A stretch of DNA of 25,533 nucleotides from a virus, in the IMG/VR virus record IMGVR_UViG_3300032116_001194, positions 1-25,533 of that record. One strand, written 5' to 3'. This document shows positions 1 through 8,317 of the stretch, piece after piece. The notes under the pieces were generated by a model, which made no database searches, had not been told where the DNA came from, and saw nothing but the letters and a program-made list of their open reading frames with translations. Position 1 is the first letter of the stretch, and every line of letters begins with the position of its first letter. The position numbers were made by a program, and so were the translations under genes.

Positions 1-827
1 AAAGAATTGCAAACATAACTTGCTTGGAAGTTCTGTGTGATTGCTCGCATGTATGCAGTATACATTGCGCTTATCTTATCTCGCAATCTTGCAAAGGTGC
101 TTATATGCAAATAGAAGTTATTAGGTGGTGTGTCAACTGCTCGTGTATACTTGCCTTCTTTGAAGTAGTAACCAAGTATGTAACTTGTGTGCTCAGTGTT
201 TTCAGCATAGATACCAGTTGCACCATCATAGTTAATAAGCGTACTGTCGCATCGAAGCAAGTACTGCCACACTGCAGGCTTTATCATTTCTCCTATGCAT
301 CTAATTATGTCGTATGCTTCAACATCGTATCTTATTATGTTTTGCAAAGTGGTGACTTCGAGTTCGTTCTCTGCTGAGTATTTTTGGCAACCGATAAAAC
401 TTACCTTCCATCCTGTGCCATCATTGTACTGAAGCACGAATGTATTGAAGCAGTCAAACTCTTTGTCTGCTAACACGGAAGCCGCATCATACCACGAGTC
501 CGCGTTGCCAATTAAGTCAGTGCCCGTCACTGTCAAAGGAAACTTTTTTGTAGTACTACCTTTGAGTAACTGTATTCTTAAGTTGTTTAAGTCAGCAGTT
601 CCTTCAAGCGAAGCAATGTTGAAAGACATCTTTAATACTTGACTCATCATGCCCGAAGGTAACTCGCCAAGTTCTGTATCGAGAGTCATGTCTCGTAGCA
701 AGAAGTCACTTGGCAAAGTCACATCAGTGCTACCGCCTGCGTAGTTAGCATTGGACGGTATGATGTAAAGCCGATAGTTGATAGCGTCTTCGCTTGTCCA
801 TGTTGTAACATATCTTCTATTGCTCAT
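1..827 (-). CDS. Tail protein downstream of tape measure (partial, runs off left edge)
   Basis: An open frame of about 275 codons begins at the ATG at 827-825 and stays open to the left edge of the window, so the C-terminus is missing. It starts MSNRRYVTTWTSEDAINYRL. The ATG overlaps the TGA of the upstream gene (ATGA) and sits in the TAACATCATG context seen before several other genes here, which supports this start. The visible part has no signal peptide or membrane segment and mixes short hydrophobic strands with polar stretches. I do not recognise the family. Its place two genes after the tape measure is where distal-tail or baseplate-hub proteins are usually found, so a tail-tip structural role is likely by position only. 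Confidence 0.8.
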   Translation of the reverse strand, partial: MSNRRYVTTWTSEDAINYRLYIIPSNANYAGGSTDVTLPSDFLLRDMTLDTELGELPSGMMSQVLKMSFNIASLEGTADLNNLRIQLLKGSTTKKFPLTVTGTDLIGNADSWYDAASVLADKEFDCFNTFVLQYNDGTGWKVSFIGCQKYSAENELEVTTLQNIIRYDVEAYDIIRCIGEMIKPAVWQYLLRCDSTLINYDGATGIYAENTEHTSYILGYYFKEGKYTRAVDTPPNNFYLHISTFARLRDKISAMYTAYMRAITQNFQASYVCNS

Positions 828-1306
828 GATGTTAGGAGTTCCTTGCGGTAGCATGTAAGAGTAAGTTGCTCAAGACCACTCGCCCATTTCTTTTCGTTAG
901 CAAGGTCGCATCGTGCAAAGACAAAACCATTTGCGAGCAATGATGTAGTCAGCGGAAAGTTGCCCGCGCTATCCCACCTATCAGGCAGTTGCTTGTTATT
1001 CGTGCCTAGGTCTGGTTTTATCAGGCGAGTATGCTTCATTTGTAGTATTGAGCGAAGCAAATACTGTATGCTATCAGTGTTGACTGTGCCTGTGTCCCAA
1101 GTAGAAACTGCAACAAGATTGACTTCGAGTACTACTCTTATTTTCCTTTGTGAAATTTCGGAGCCACTCATAGACACTTCAGCATTTGACTCTACTTGGT
1201 AAGTTGGATGTATACCAAAGATTGGTAACTCGACTGACAAAGTATTGACCGGCTGAAAGGTTGGTTCCGTAGCGCCTTGTATTTTTATCCAGTATCTCCA
1301 TCCCAT
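824..1306 (-). CDS. Putative tail protein following the tape measure
   Basis: A 160-residue protein starting MGWRYWIKIQG. Its ATG lies one base after the tape-measure stop (GAGGTTAAGATG), with GAGG as a plausible ribosome site inside the last codons of that gene, so translation is probably coupled. Its own stop overlaps the next start. The sequence looks beta-rich with no membrane segment or enzyme motif. Position directly after the tape measure suggests a distal tail or tail-tip component, but I do not recognise the family from sequence alone. Confidence 0.8.
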   Translation of the reverse strand: MGWRYWIKIQGATEPTFQPVNTLSVELPIFGIHPTYQVESNAEVSMSGSEISQRKIRVVLEVNLVAVSTWDTGTVNTDSIQYLLRSILQMKHTRLIKPDLGTNNKQLPDRWDSAGNFPLTTSLLANGFVFARCDLANEKKWASGLEQLTLTCYRKELLTS

Positions 1307-1307
1307 C

Positions 1308-4300
1308 TTAACCTCGTCTGCTTAGTTTGCGTCTGTTAGTTTCTACTAGTGCGGTAATGTGCTTGCTGTCTACTCTCAATTCTCCGTGGACATCAACTGT
1401 TGTTTTGTGTGATATGCTTTTGCCAAGTGCTTGTGTATCTTTGCGTAGCAACTTAAGTTCTTCAAGTACTTCGCTGTCGAAGATTGCTGACGCAGTGCGA
1501 GTTGTTACTGCATTAAAGTGACTTGCTCTATGATGTTCAGTATTCTGAAGCATGCCATTTTTATCTATGTATGTAGTTGAACTATGCGTAGCGTAGTATT
1601 CTCTTAAAGACTTGCCTGTCTTATTCATCCATTCCAACTCCTCTTTATTCATGCGGGTTGCACGGGCGGTAATAACTGACTCGCCTTTCGACAACCACGC
1701 TGGAATTGAGTCAGATGTTTCAGTACCTTCGCCTTGCAAATTGACTACACCATCTTTGAAGCCTGCCGAGGACCGCGCTGCGAATACCAACCCAATTAAG
1801 GTTGCTTGTAAAGCAGCGGCTACTGCAAGACCACCTATACCAAGTTGAGCAACTGATGTACCGAATATCTGCGCAGTCCAAATAGGTATCATCTCAAGCA
1901 TGGCATTAACTGCTATGTCTATCGTAGCGCTTGCAAAGTCTTTGAGTGTTGCCTTGCCTGATGCTGCGAGCTCCCCAAACTTACCAGCGAGTTTTGCAAA
2001 CGACTCGAACATCACCTTCTCACCATCCTTCATGTCCTTTGCCATCTTCTTAAAGATGTCTCCTGACTTTGCAAAGATAGTTGATGCTGCTTTGTCTCCT
2101 GCCGCTTTTAGTCTATCAAGAAAAGTTTTTTGCTCTATCTCTTCAGCATCTTGTCTTTTCTTATTGATGTCTCCGAGTTGTTTAGCGTAGGCATCAAAAG
2201 TTATCTCGCGCTTGGCAAAACTTTTTTGCAAGTCTTTTTCTTCTTGAGCAAATCCTTTCCGTTGTTCTTCAAGTCGTTTTTCTGTTTCTTGTTTTTCTTT
2301 TTTGTATGCCTTAAAGTCAAATGCTTCTTGCATTGCTCCTTTGATTGCAAGAGACGACTGGAGGACTATGTCTTTTTCTGACTCTGCTTTTTTCATTGAC
2401 TCAAGTGACTGCTTCTCATAAGCAGACAAACGAGTTTGTAGTGTGCCTATGTACTCTTTAACTTTGACTAATGAGTCTTCTAATCCTTTTGCAGTTTCCG
2501 TTTGTCCGCCGAGTGTTGCCTTAGTAAATAAGTTTTGTATTTCTATTGACTGTAATTCTAAGAAGCCGATAAATGTTTTGACTTGTTCTATCGTTTGCTT
2601 CAAACTATCTTGAGTTGTGGCAAGCGCCTTCGGGACAATGGTTTGCATAGTCGACTCAAAGACTTTAACGGAGTCACTCCAATCTTTTGATACAGACTTT
2701 AATGATGCGACTTCTATTTCCGCTTTGAGCTTTGCTTCTGCTACGAGTCCTTTTTGGTTTTTCTTTATCTCGCTCAAGTAAAACTCAATAACATCCTCAG
2801 CCGTTTCGCCTTTCTTCTCGCTTGGCTTGATGATACTTGTTATCTCTTCATTGCTCAAGACTTGATTAGCGTCTTTGACTTTTGCAAGGCGGTCATTCAA
2901 GAAAGTATTTAACAACCGACTGCGTTCTCCTTCTTGTCTTTGTGCGAGCGCTTTAAGGTCTTCGCCATTTTTCTCCGCAAGGATTTGCTCGCGGTCAAAT
3001 CTTTGTTGCAAGAGTTGTTCTTCTTTTTCGTATTGCTTCTTAAGCGCTTCGAATTCTGAGTCTTCTTCTTTTGGCTTGTCTGCTTTTGGCTTCGGACTTT
3101 TTGGAAGCTTCGGTCCGCCTGGTGGTTTCAAGTCAAGGTTCGACTTGTTCACTACTTCATTTGACTTAACTATCGCTTCTTCAGTCTTCTTAACTTCGGC
3201 ACGCTGTTGCTCGCCTGTCTTCTTGCTGGAGTTGTAAGCATCATCGTATGCCTTCTTGGCATTGGTAAAACCGTTTGCCATGATGTTGCCTATATCATCC
3301 CAGTTAAAAGATGTTATTGCTCGCCACACCTCACCGAGTGTTCCAACGAGTGAGTTGAACATCGCTCCCACTCCTCGCCCGATTGCATCAAGGTTTGCGA
3401 AGAAGTTATAGACGGCCATGCCTGCATCCCATAGCAGAGTGAATCCTGTGATAAGCAAGCCAACATTAAAGACAAGAACATCAATTATGAATTTGCCAAT
3501 AGGTTCGAGTATAGCGTAGAGAAACTTGAATACTTCTTTTACTCCGTTTGTGATGCCTTCGAGTCCACCCATTCTATCCATGAGTGGTTTGATTGCTTCG
3601 TTGATTTGGTCAAAGGCATACACGGCTAAGTTCCAAACCATGCGTAGCAAGCCCATAACATTTTCTAATGCTGCTAAGAATGTAGTCTTCAATATATCAG
3701 CAACGCCTGAGATGATTCCTCCGAAGTCAACTGCGGGCCCGCCTGCTCCAGCAAAGGCATTTGTAATTATGTCTTTTGCTTCGTTGAATATACTGACCAA
3801 GAAGTTCATTGCCTTTGGGATGCCGTCAGTGAGAGCAGGCATCAAACCAGTGAGGAGCGGGCCTATTGCATCATACACTCCCGAGCCGATTGTCTCAAAG
3901 GCTTCGTTTGCTATGTTAGAAAGTTTGTTCAACTGACCACCCGCATCTCCTTGTTGGTCGGCAACTGTCTTAAACGACTCACCAAGTAACTCGTTTGCAA
4001 CTTTCATTTTTTCTGCGGGGTCTAAATTACTGCGTAGTGTTTCTGCAAGTTGTGGATACTTCTTAGCAAGCCTTTCAATTGCTGCTGCGCCTTCAGGGTC
4101 AGCGAGACCTTTGGAGAATGCAAGCGCAACTGCTTCGCCTTTGACCGCACCACCTGAGAACACTTCAAGTCCTGCAGACAACTTAGTCAACTCCTCCGCT
4201 TGCTTGCCTGAGACGCCACCCATAGTAGCGACAGTTGATGCGAGTTCTCGCGTTCTCTGTACTGGTAGTCCTAAGTCATTGGCAAGGTTGAGTGTTGATG

Positions 4301-4736
4301 CTCGCACCTTTTCCATTTCGCCTTCGATGTCTCCGATGCCTTGCTGAGCAAAAGCAACTTCCATTGTGTCGCCAAACTCATCTGCTGCAAGAGCGCCGTC
4401 CATAATTTTTTGTCCGAGCATTTGCACACCACCGACTGCTGCTTGTATTCCCATGCCCGCAACAGTACCGAGTGCGCCACCGAGTGTTGCTCCCCAAAAG
4501 CCTGCCTTGTCTATTCCTTCGTCTGCAACATCATTTGCTTTTTTGCCAAGGTTGTCTAACTCTCCTTGTGCTTGAGTTGTGTCAAGGTCAATCTTTTGGT
4601 CATCAATTTGTGCAACTGCTGACTCTGTTTTGTTCGCAGTAGAGATGAGTGACTCTAACTGGTTTATTGCCTTGCGTAAACCAGCCATGAGTTCGTCTGC
4701 TTCAACGCCAAGGCTTATCTTAATATCTTCGGACAT
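1308..4736 (-). CDS. Tail tape measure protein
   Basis: This sets tail length and is threaded through the tail tube during assembly and DNA ejection. It is the largest gene in the window, 1142 residues from the chosen start MSEDIKISLGVE. It has an early Gly/Ala-rich hydrophobic stretch (around residues 85-115), further hydrophobic segments in the middle, and long Lys/Glu-rich coiled-coil regions in the second half. Near the C-terminus is a motif common in tape measures (DSIPAWLSKGESVITA). An in-frame TTG at 4772 would add 12 residues, but the ATG at 4736 has an AGAAAGA upstream and fits the family better. At roughly 1.5 angstrom per residue the tail would be about 170 nm long. The start lies inside the end of the frameshift extension of the tail chaperone, a typical arrangement. 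Confidence 0.95.
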   Translation of the reverse strand: MSEDIKISLGVEADELMAGLRKAINQLESLISTANKTESAVAQIDDQKIDLDTTQAQGELDNLGKKANDVADEGIDKAGFWGATLGGALGTVAGMGIQAAVGGVQMLGQKIMDGALAADEFGDTMEVAFAQQGIGDIEGEMEKVRASTLNLANDLGLPVQRTRELASTVATMGGVSGKQAEELTKLSAGLEVFSGGAVKGEAVALAFSKGLADPEGAAAIERLAKKYPQLAETLRSNLDPAEKMKVANELLGESFKTVADQQGDAGGQLNKLSNIANEAFETIGSGVYDAIGPLLTGLMPALTDGIPKAMNFLVSIFNEAKDIITNAFAGAGGPAVDFGGIISGVADILKTTFLAALENVMGLLRMVWNLAVYAFDQINEAIKPLMDRMGGLEGITNGVKEVFKFLYAILEPIGKFIIDVLVFNVGLLITGFTLLWDAGMAVYNFFANLDAIGRGVGAMFNSLVGTLGEVWRAITSFNWDDIGNIMANGFTNAKKAYDDAYNSSKKTGEQQRAEVKKTEEAIVKSNEVVNKSNLDLKPPGGPKLPKSPKPKADKPKEEDSEFEALKKQYEKEEQLLQQRFDREQILAEKNGEDLKALAQRQEGERSRLLNTFLNDRLAKVKDANQVLSNEEITSIIKPSEKKGETAEDVIEFYLSEIKKNQKGLVAEAKLKAEIEVASLKSVSKDWSDSVKVFESTMQTIVPKALATTQDSLKQTIEQVKTFIGFLELQSIEIQNLFTKATLGGQTETAKGLEDSLVKVKEYIGTLQTRLSAYEKQSLESMKKAESEKDIVLQSSLAIKGAMQEAFDFKAYKKEKQETEKRLEEQRKGFAQEEKDLQKSFAKREITFDAYAKQLGDINKKRQDAEEIEQKTFLDRLKAAGDKAASTIFAKSGDIFKKMAKDMKDGEKVMFESFAKLAGKFGELAASGKATLKDFASATIDIAVNAMLEMIPIWTAQIFGTSVAQLGIGGLAVAAALQATLIGLVFAARSSAGFKDGVVNLQGEGTETSDSIPAWLSKGESVITARATRMNKEELEWMNKTGKSLREYYATHSSTTYIDKNGMLQNTEHHRASHFNAVTTRTASAIFDSEVLEELKLLRKDTQALGKSISHKTTVDVHGELRVDSKHITALVETNRRKLSRRG

Positions 4737-5025
4737 TCTTTCTACGCTCCATTTTTTTTCTTTCTTTAGCAAAGGTTATAGTGTATGCAAGCAACTGCAC
4801 CACATCCACTCGACTCGTCTCATAGTACAACCGCAAGTAAGTGCCTGCGTCTCCTTTTGCTAATGCCTTGTATATCCAATAGTTCTTACTCAGGTCTTCG
4901 CCTAAGTAATAATTCGCACCATCATCTTCTTCGTCTTCGTACTCATCATCATCTGGGTCATTGAAGACAACTAAGTTTTCAAGATAAGACTCACATAATG
5001 CGGACTCTTCTACATACTGTAGTAC
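4720..5025 (-). CDS. Tail assembly chaperone frameshift extension (gpT-like part)
   Basis: An open frame of about 101 codons follows the probable shift site and ends at a TAA at 4720-4722, which overlaps the tape-measure start by 17 bases. The frame is open from 5034, but it has no ATG, GTG or TTG start before or near its N-terminus, so it most likely has no independent initiation. It encodes an acidic run (NDPDDDEYEDEEDDG), a middle segment with Trp and Tyr, and a basic C-terminal tail (KERKKMERRKNVRRY). It is in the +1 (equivalently -2) frame relative to the upstream chaperone gene. In lambda-like phages the second chaperone is made only as a frameshift fusion and recruits the tape measure; this looks like the same arrangement. 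The fusion would be about 255 residues. Confidence 0.75.
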   Translation of the reverse strand, partial: VLQYVEESALCESYLENLVVFNDPDDDEYEDEEDDGANYYLGEDLSKNYWIYKALAKGDAGTYLRLYYETSRVDVVQLLAYTITFAKERKKMERRKNVRRY

Positions 5026-5488
5026 GAAAAAACTCTAAGTCAGTCAGCATCCCTTCTATATCTTGTTGTTGCCAGAACTCCGAAGTCACTTCTGACTGTA
5101 TGCCCGCAAGCAAGTCTGCGTCTGCAACTTTAGAAGCATCAATACATTCCTTGGCAAAGGCAAGTATGAGTGGCATAGTTTCCGCATCAACATTGATGAC
5201 TTCAAAGAGTCGCTGTCTTACTTTTAAGAAAGATAGCTTGACAAGTTGTTGCCCTTCATTTGTAGCAAGTAGGTTGTCAAAAGCATTTGCCCCTTTTTGC
5301 AAGTCGATGAGTTGAGCAAGCGCGGGATTGCTGAATGCTTCTTCAAGAATCCATTGCTCTGCTGCGGAGTTTCCACCGCGACTATTGGCTAAGCCATTGA
5401 GCAGAGGAGTCACCTTGTCATGTAAGTAAGGAGTGAGTTTTGTTTGCAGTGGTACTTCAAATTCTTTGTCATTGAGATATAGCTTCAT
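4991..5488 (-). CDS. Tail assembly chaperone (gpG-like)
   Basis: A 165-residue protein starting MKLYLNDKEFEV. The ATG at 5488 is preceded by GGAG with a six-base spacer, so it is preferred over earlier in-frame starts. It lies between the tail-tube gene and the tape measure, the usual place of tail assembly chaperones, which bind the tape measure and are absent from the finished virion. The protein looks largely alpha-helical. Near its 3' end the codons GAG TTT TTT CGT form a run where ribosomes could change frame, joining it to the overlapping frame that ends at 4720. Without a shift the protein ends 11 residues later, with RTTVCRRVRIM. Confidence 0.85.
   Translation of the reverse strand: MKLYLNDKEFEVPLQTKLTPYLHDKVTPLLNGLANSRGGNSAAEQWILEEAFSNPALAQLIDLQKGANAFDNLLATNEGQQLVKLSFLKVRQRLFEVINVDAETMPLILAFAKECIDASKVADADLLAGIQSEVTSEFWQQQDIEGMLTDLEFFRTTVCRRVRIM
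5026..5033 (-). promoter_or_regulatory. Probable programmed frameshift site
   Basis: The minus-strand sequence is GTTTTTTC, read in the chaperone frame as ..G TTT TTT C... A +1 slip moves the Phe tRNA from TTT to TTC, which the same tRNA reads. A -2 slip re-pairs it on TTT. Both lead into the frame that stays open to 4720. The preceding in-frame stop of that second frame is at 5035-5037, just before the site, so the shift must happen at or after this run and before the zero-frame TGA at 4991. No downstream stimulatory structure was worked out. Confidence 0.65.
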
Positions 5489-5512
5489 GCTTAACTCCAT
5501 TGATGAATAAAG

Positions 5513-5540
5513 GCACAAGGGAGTGCGAACTCCCTCGTGC
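5513..5540 (-). terminator. Hairpin after tail-tube gene, possible terminator or attenuator
   Basis: The transcript can form a 12-bp stem (GCACGAGGGAGT with ACTCCCTTGTGC, one G-U pair) around a four-base loop, just after the tail-tube stop. The tract after it is only moderately U-rich (CUUUAUUC), so termination on this strand may be partial. The opposite strand has a better T tract, but no plus-strand gene needs it. A leaky terminator would let the abundant tail-tube protein be made in excess over the genes downstream. Confidence 0.6.
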
Positions 5541-5554
5541 TGTGTTTTGTTTTT

Positions 5555-6103
5555 TTAGATTGGACCTGTGCTTGTAAACCACACTTCTTTGTATCCATAG
5601 AGTCTTGGGATTGTTACCGCAGTTGCTCCTGTTACGAGTGTAGTGTCAAAATAAGTTCCTGCAACAACCATGTCCGCATCAGGATTGACAACATCACCAG
5701 ACACTTTTGGTTTTGTGTACTTGCCTGACTCTTGGTCGAATGAACCAGAGTCCTGCATCAGCTTGCAAAGCATCAAGACAACCTTGCGCTTTTTTGGAAC
5801 ACTGTTTACGTCCACGCCACCGTAGATAATTTGCAACAGTGTCTGACTTGCTGCGTTTCCTGAGTTGAACTTTTCACCGTTCTCGTACTCGCCCGTATCA
5901 GCAGTCGCTTGGTTTTGCGGAGCGTATGCATCCAAGAAAGTTGTGAGTGCTTCGGAGTCTTCATTCTGGTCGATGGTGAATGAAGTGCGAGTGATTGATG
6001 TTTTGATTTTCTTTACCAATGTGAATGTTGGCAACGGGCCAACTGTATTGGCAACTTCATCAGCAGTGAAGAAGACGGATTTATTTGCGCCACCTACTAC
6101 CAT
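5555..6103 (-). CDS. Major tail protein (tail tube)
   Basis: A 182-residue protein starting MVVGGANKSVFF. It is Thr/Val/Gly-rich with alternating polar and hydrophobic residues, as expected for the beta-sandwich fold of siphovirus tail-tube subunits. It lies between the tail-completion genes and the tail chaperones/tape measure, which is the conserved place for this gene. A strong hairpin follows it, consistent with a highly expressed structural gene. The ATG lies shortly after the stop of the upstream glycosyltransferase, whose last codons provide AGG. No sheath gene is next to it, which supports a non-contractile tail. Confidence 0.85.
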   Translation of the reverse strand: MVVGGANKSVFFTADEVANTVGPLPTFTLVKKIKTSITRTSFTIDQNEDSEALTTFLDAYAPQNQATADTGEYENGEKFNSGNAASQTLLQIIYGGVDVNSVPKKRKVVLMLCKLMQDSGSFDQESGKYTKPKVSGDVVNPDADMVVAGTYFDTTLVTGATAVTIPRLYGYKEVWFTSTGPI

Positions 6104-6107
6104 TTGT

Positions 6108-6791
6108 TTACCTCGTTAGTTTGTGTATTAGATTAAATGTGTTAACTAAGTAACTCCAATTTCTTGCAGAACTTTCTCTTGTGTACTCCCGTATCATTAA
6201 CTTGGCATTGCGCTCACATTTGCTCAGCATGTCTGCCTTGCTGATTGCATACCCCGTATGGTAGAGGAGTATGTCAGTGTCCGCAATAACAATAGGCTTC
6301 TCGTCTATGTCTATTGTCTCATGGCAAATGCCAACCCATTTTAGTTTCGATGTTTTTTTATGCAGTCGCATGTTAGGCAAATTGTATCTCGGTCGGTAAA
6401 CTTCTTCGGGGTCTTCTTCGTGTGATACTCCAGCAATAGAAACAAAAGCGCAGTCGGCTGTACTTGCAGTGAGCGTTGTAAGTATGTTGTCTAATTCATC
6501 ATGCGGAATAGCAAGGCGCTCATCGGAGTCAACATGAAGTATCCATTCGCCTGTTGCATATTCGTCCGCAAAGTTTCTGCATAGAGAAAAGTCGAAATGC
6601 TTTTCTAATGTTGGGAATGTAATTTGCAAACCTACAAGTTTATCAGTTACTCCGAGCACTTCTTTTTTTATCTCGGTAGCCGACTCGTCAAATATAGTAC
6701 GGCATGCAACTACCTGTATGTCTTTAGGCAGTGATGCTCGCCAAGGCCTGATGTCTTCGCCTTGCTTGTAGATTACACAAACTGTAAGCAT
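6108..6791 (-). CDS. Family 2 glycosyltransferase (GT-A fold)
   Basis: A 227-residue protein starting MLTVCVIYKQGED. The ATG at 6791 is preceded by AAAGGATAAC, which contains the stop of the upstream gene, so the 44-residue upstream extension of the frame is rejected. The motif SLCRNFADEYATGEWILHVD followed by SDERL carries the DxD-type metal/nucleotide-sugar site (D88-x-D90) of GT2 enzymes. Further on, WVGICHETI and a late YHTGY resemble the acceptor-side motifs of SunS/WaaE-like GT2 proteins. It should transfer a sugar from a nucleotide-sugar donor. The acceptor is unknown. Its place inside the head-tail operon, between tail completion and tail tube, suggests glycosylation of a virion protein, which is inference. 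Confidence 0.85.
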   Translation of the reverse strand: MLTVCVIYKQGEDIRPWRASLPKDIQVVACRTIFDESATEIKKEVLGVTDKLVGLQITFPTLEKHFDFSLCRNFADEYATGEWILHVDSDERLAIPHDELDNILTTLTASTADCAFVSIAGVSHEEDPEEVYRPRYNLPNMRLHKKTSKLKWVGICHETIDIDEKPIVIADTDILLYHTGYAISKADMLSKCERNAKLMIREYTRESSARNWSYLVNTFNLIHKLTR

Positions 6792-6792
6792 G

Positions 6793-7248
6793 TTATCCTT
6801 TGTAGTAAATTGTTCTGAAGACAAGGAGCGTAATACCCTTGGTTTCATCATCGTTGTATGTCGCCACTTGCGAACTAACAAAGTGCAAAGGCGAGAACAG
6901 AGTACTCTCATACTCACTTTCATAACCAGCCGGTACGAAGTTAGTTAATTTATTTTCTATTGCCTCGCTGATGTTTGCAAGTGCCTCGCGGAGATTAGCT
7001 TTGTTGTTTACTTGTTTCTTGACTTGACTGCCCGCCAACAAGTATACATCAAGAGTCCCGCGGTTAGCAAAAGCACTGTCGTCTTCAAGGGCAATGACTT
7101 CTCTGTTGTCTTCAACTGCTAATACTCCTACATAGTCGAATTGATAAGTGTTCCATTTGTCAATAGTCACGAACTCGTAGACACGAAGCCCACTCATTGT
7201 TTTGAGTTGCTCAACTATTTCTTCAACTGCTTTTGATTCACGAGCCAT
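6793..7248 (-). CDS. Tail completion / minor tail protein
   Basis: A 151-residue protein starting MARESKAVEEIVEQL. It overlaps the end of the upstream gp10-like gene by 34 bases. It has a helical N-terminus followed by alternating strands (WNTYQFDYVGVLAV). This size and position, after the gp10-like gene and shortly before the tail-tube gene, match tail-terminator or tail-completion proteins of HK97-like phages, which cap the tail at the head side. The sequence alone does not prove the family. Its last codons and stop (AAA GGA TAA) form the ribosome site for the glycosyltransferase downstream. Confidence 0.7.
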   Translation of the reverse strand: MARESKAVEEIVEQLKTMSGLRVYEFVTIDKWNTYQFDYVGVLAVEDNREVIALEDDSAFANRGTLDVYLLAGSQVKKQVNNKANLREALANISEAIENKLTNFVPAGYESEYESTLFSPLHFVSSQVATYNDDETKGITLLVFRTIYYKG

Positions 7249-7688
7249 GCTTTCATCTCTCTTATTACTTGCAACTTAAGTTCTTTTTTGAATGTTGGCA
7301 ACCGTTCTGTTTTCCATTCTTTAATTGCTGGCTTTAAGTATGGTCGCTTTGGTATCTTTGCTCCGTTGCCTGCAATACCTCCGAACTCATGTATTGCTGC
7401 ATAAGGCAAATTGCTACCATACTGAAACTGAAAGTTGTTGCCTGTTGTCTTGGCAACGAAGATGTTACCCATGCTTATCTTCTTCGGAGTAAACGACCTA
7501 TACAAGTCACCAGTGATGACTCGTAGAGTACCCTTGCCTTTATCAGGGTTTCGCGGGACTGCTTTGCTCTTGCCTTTTTCAAAGTCAAAGGCAGTGCGCT
7601 TCATGTTGAGTCCTATATACATGTGCAACTCCGATGCCAACTCGAAGGCACTGTTTTCATATATCTTTGAGATGTCAAGCATACTCAT
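7215..7688 (-). CDS. HK97 gp10-like / virion morphogenesis (neck) protein
   Basis: A 157-residue protein starting MSMLDISKIYENS. The ATG at 7688 follows the upstream stop by one base (TAACATG), so a ten-residue upstream extension is rejected. The central motif YAAIHEFGG followed by IPKRPYLKPAI is the hallmark of the gp10/gpG-type morphogenesis family, which joins heads to tails. The N-terminal third is helical and the C-terminal part (KELKLQVIREMKAW) is an amphipathic helix. Gene order (connector, this gene, tail completion, tail tube) agrees with the assignment. Confidence 0.85.
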   Translation of the reverse strand: MSMLDISKIYENSAFELASELHMYIGLNMKRTAFDFEKGKSKAVPRNPDKGKGTLRVITGDLYRSFTPKKISMGNIFVAKTTGNNFQFQYGSNLPYAAIHEFGGIAGNGAKIPKRPYLKPAIKEWKTERLPTFKKELKLQVIREMKAWLVNQKQLKK

Positions 7689-7689
7689 G

Positions 7690-8316
7690 TTATACCGTTG
7701 GTATATAGTGCAGTGCAAAATACTTATGCCATCCTATGTCTGTCTTTAACGACTGACTTACTGTTTGTCCAGCACCACCACTCACTATGCTGTTCAGCCC
7801 GAACCAGTTGCCACCGTGTGGTGATTGCCTAAACAACAGTGCGACCATTTCAGCTATGCCATGCAAAACCGTGTTAGGCATTTGTGCATCTGTGTAACCT
7901 GTTTGGAGCGTTGCTCTGAATTGTCCTTTGCTGATGTTCTTGTAAACTATGAAGTGCATTGCTGGTTCCGTACTCCATGTGTAATTGCTTACATCAAATG
8001 CCGCGTAGGTATCAAACTCATTTTCTCTATACTGCAAACTAGTAAGCGAAGTGTTTGCAAAGTATGGTACGAACTTCCAATAGATATTGGAGTCCTCTGC
8101 CTGCCTTGCCTTACTCGCATTGAAAGTATAGTTGACTGATGTGCTGCGAAGAGGCTGACCGCAGTAGCCTTCGGCCTCCTCGTAGCAAACATCTATCATT
8201 GCATCTATCCAACTATAGAGCGCGGTGTCTTCGACCGATGGGTCTCCGCTGACTTCTAAGTTTAAGAAATTCAGTATCGAATTAAACTGCCGAGGATATG
8301 CGCTCACATAGGGCAT
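7690..8316 (-). CDS. Head-tail connector (gp6-like adaptor)
   Basis: A 208-residue protein starting MPYVSAYPRQFNSIL. The N-terminal half contains a helical stretch with ALYSWIDAMIDVCYEEAEGY, the pattern seen in gp6/gp15-type adaptors that form a ring below the portal. A helix around GIAEMVALLFRQSP and a C-terminal tail follow. Together with its place right after the capsid gene this supports the call. It starts one base after the stop of the 54-residue gene upstream (TAAGATG). Its stop TAA forms part of the TAACATG start context of the next gene. Confidence 0.8.
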   Translation of the reverse strand: MPYVSAYPRQFNSILNFLNLEVSGDPSVEDTALYSWIDAMIDVCYEEAEGYCGQPLRSTSVNYTFNASKARQAEDSNIYWKFVPYFANTSLTSLQYRENEFDTYAAFDVSNYTWSTEPAMHFIVYKNISKGQFRATLQTGYTDAQMPNTVLHGIAEMVALLFRQSPHGGNWFGLNSIVSGGAGQTVSQSLKTDIGWHKYFALHYIPTV

Positions 8317-8317
8317 C

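Noticed and set aside
24-642. Plus-strand open frames opposite the left-edge tail gene
   Set aside because: The minus-strand frame is open through the whole region and continues the operon; the plus-strand frames have no recognisable motif or ribosome site.
4271-4480. Short minus-strand frame inside the tape measure
   Set aside because: It is an out-of-frame shadow within a confident long gene.
4737-4772. TTG start that would add 12 residues to the tape measure
   Set aside because: The ATG at 4736 gives a typical N-terminus and has an AGAAAGA before it; the extension lies within the frameshift product of the chaperone.
2130-4863. Several plus-strand frames of 60-140 codons opposite the tape measure
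   Set aside because: They are low-complexity, Ser/Phe/Cys-rich mirror images of the Lys/Glu-rich and Ala-rich coding strand.
6792-6923. 44-residue N-terminal extension of the GT2 glycosyltransferase
   Set aside because: It overlaps the end of the tail-completion gene, while the ATG at 6791 has a clear GGATAAC start context and begins at the first strand of the fold.
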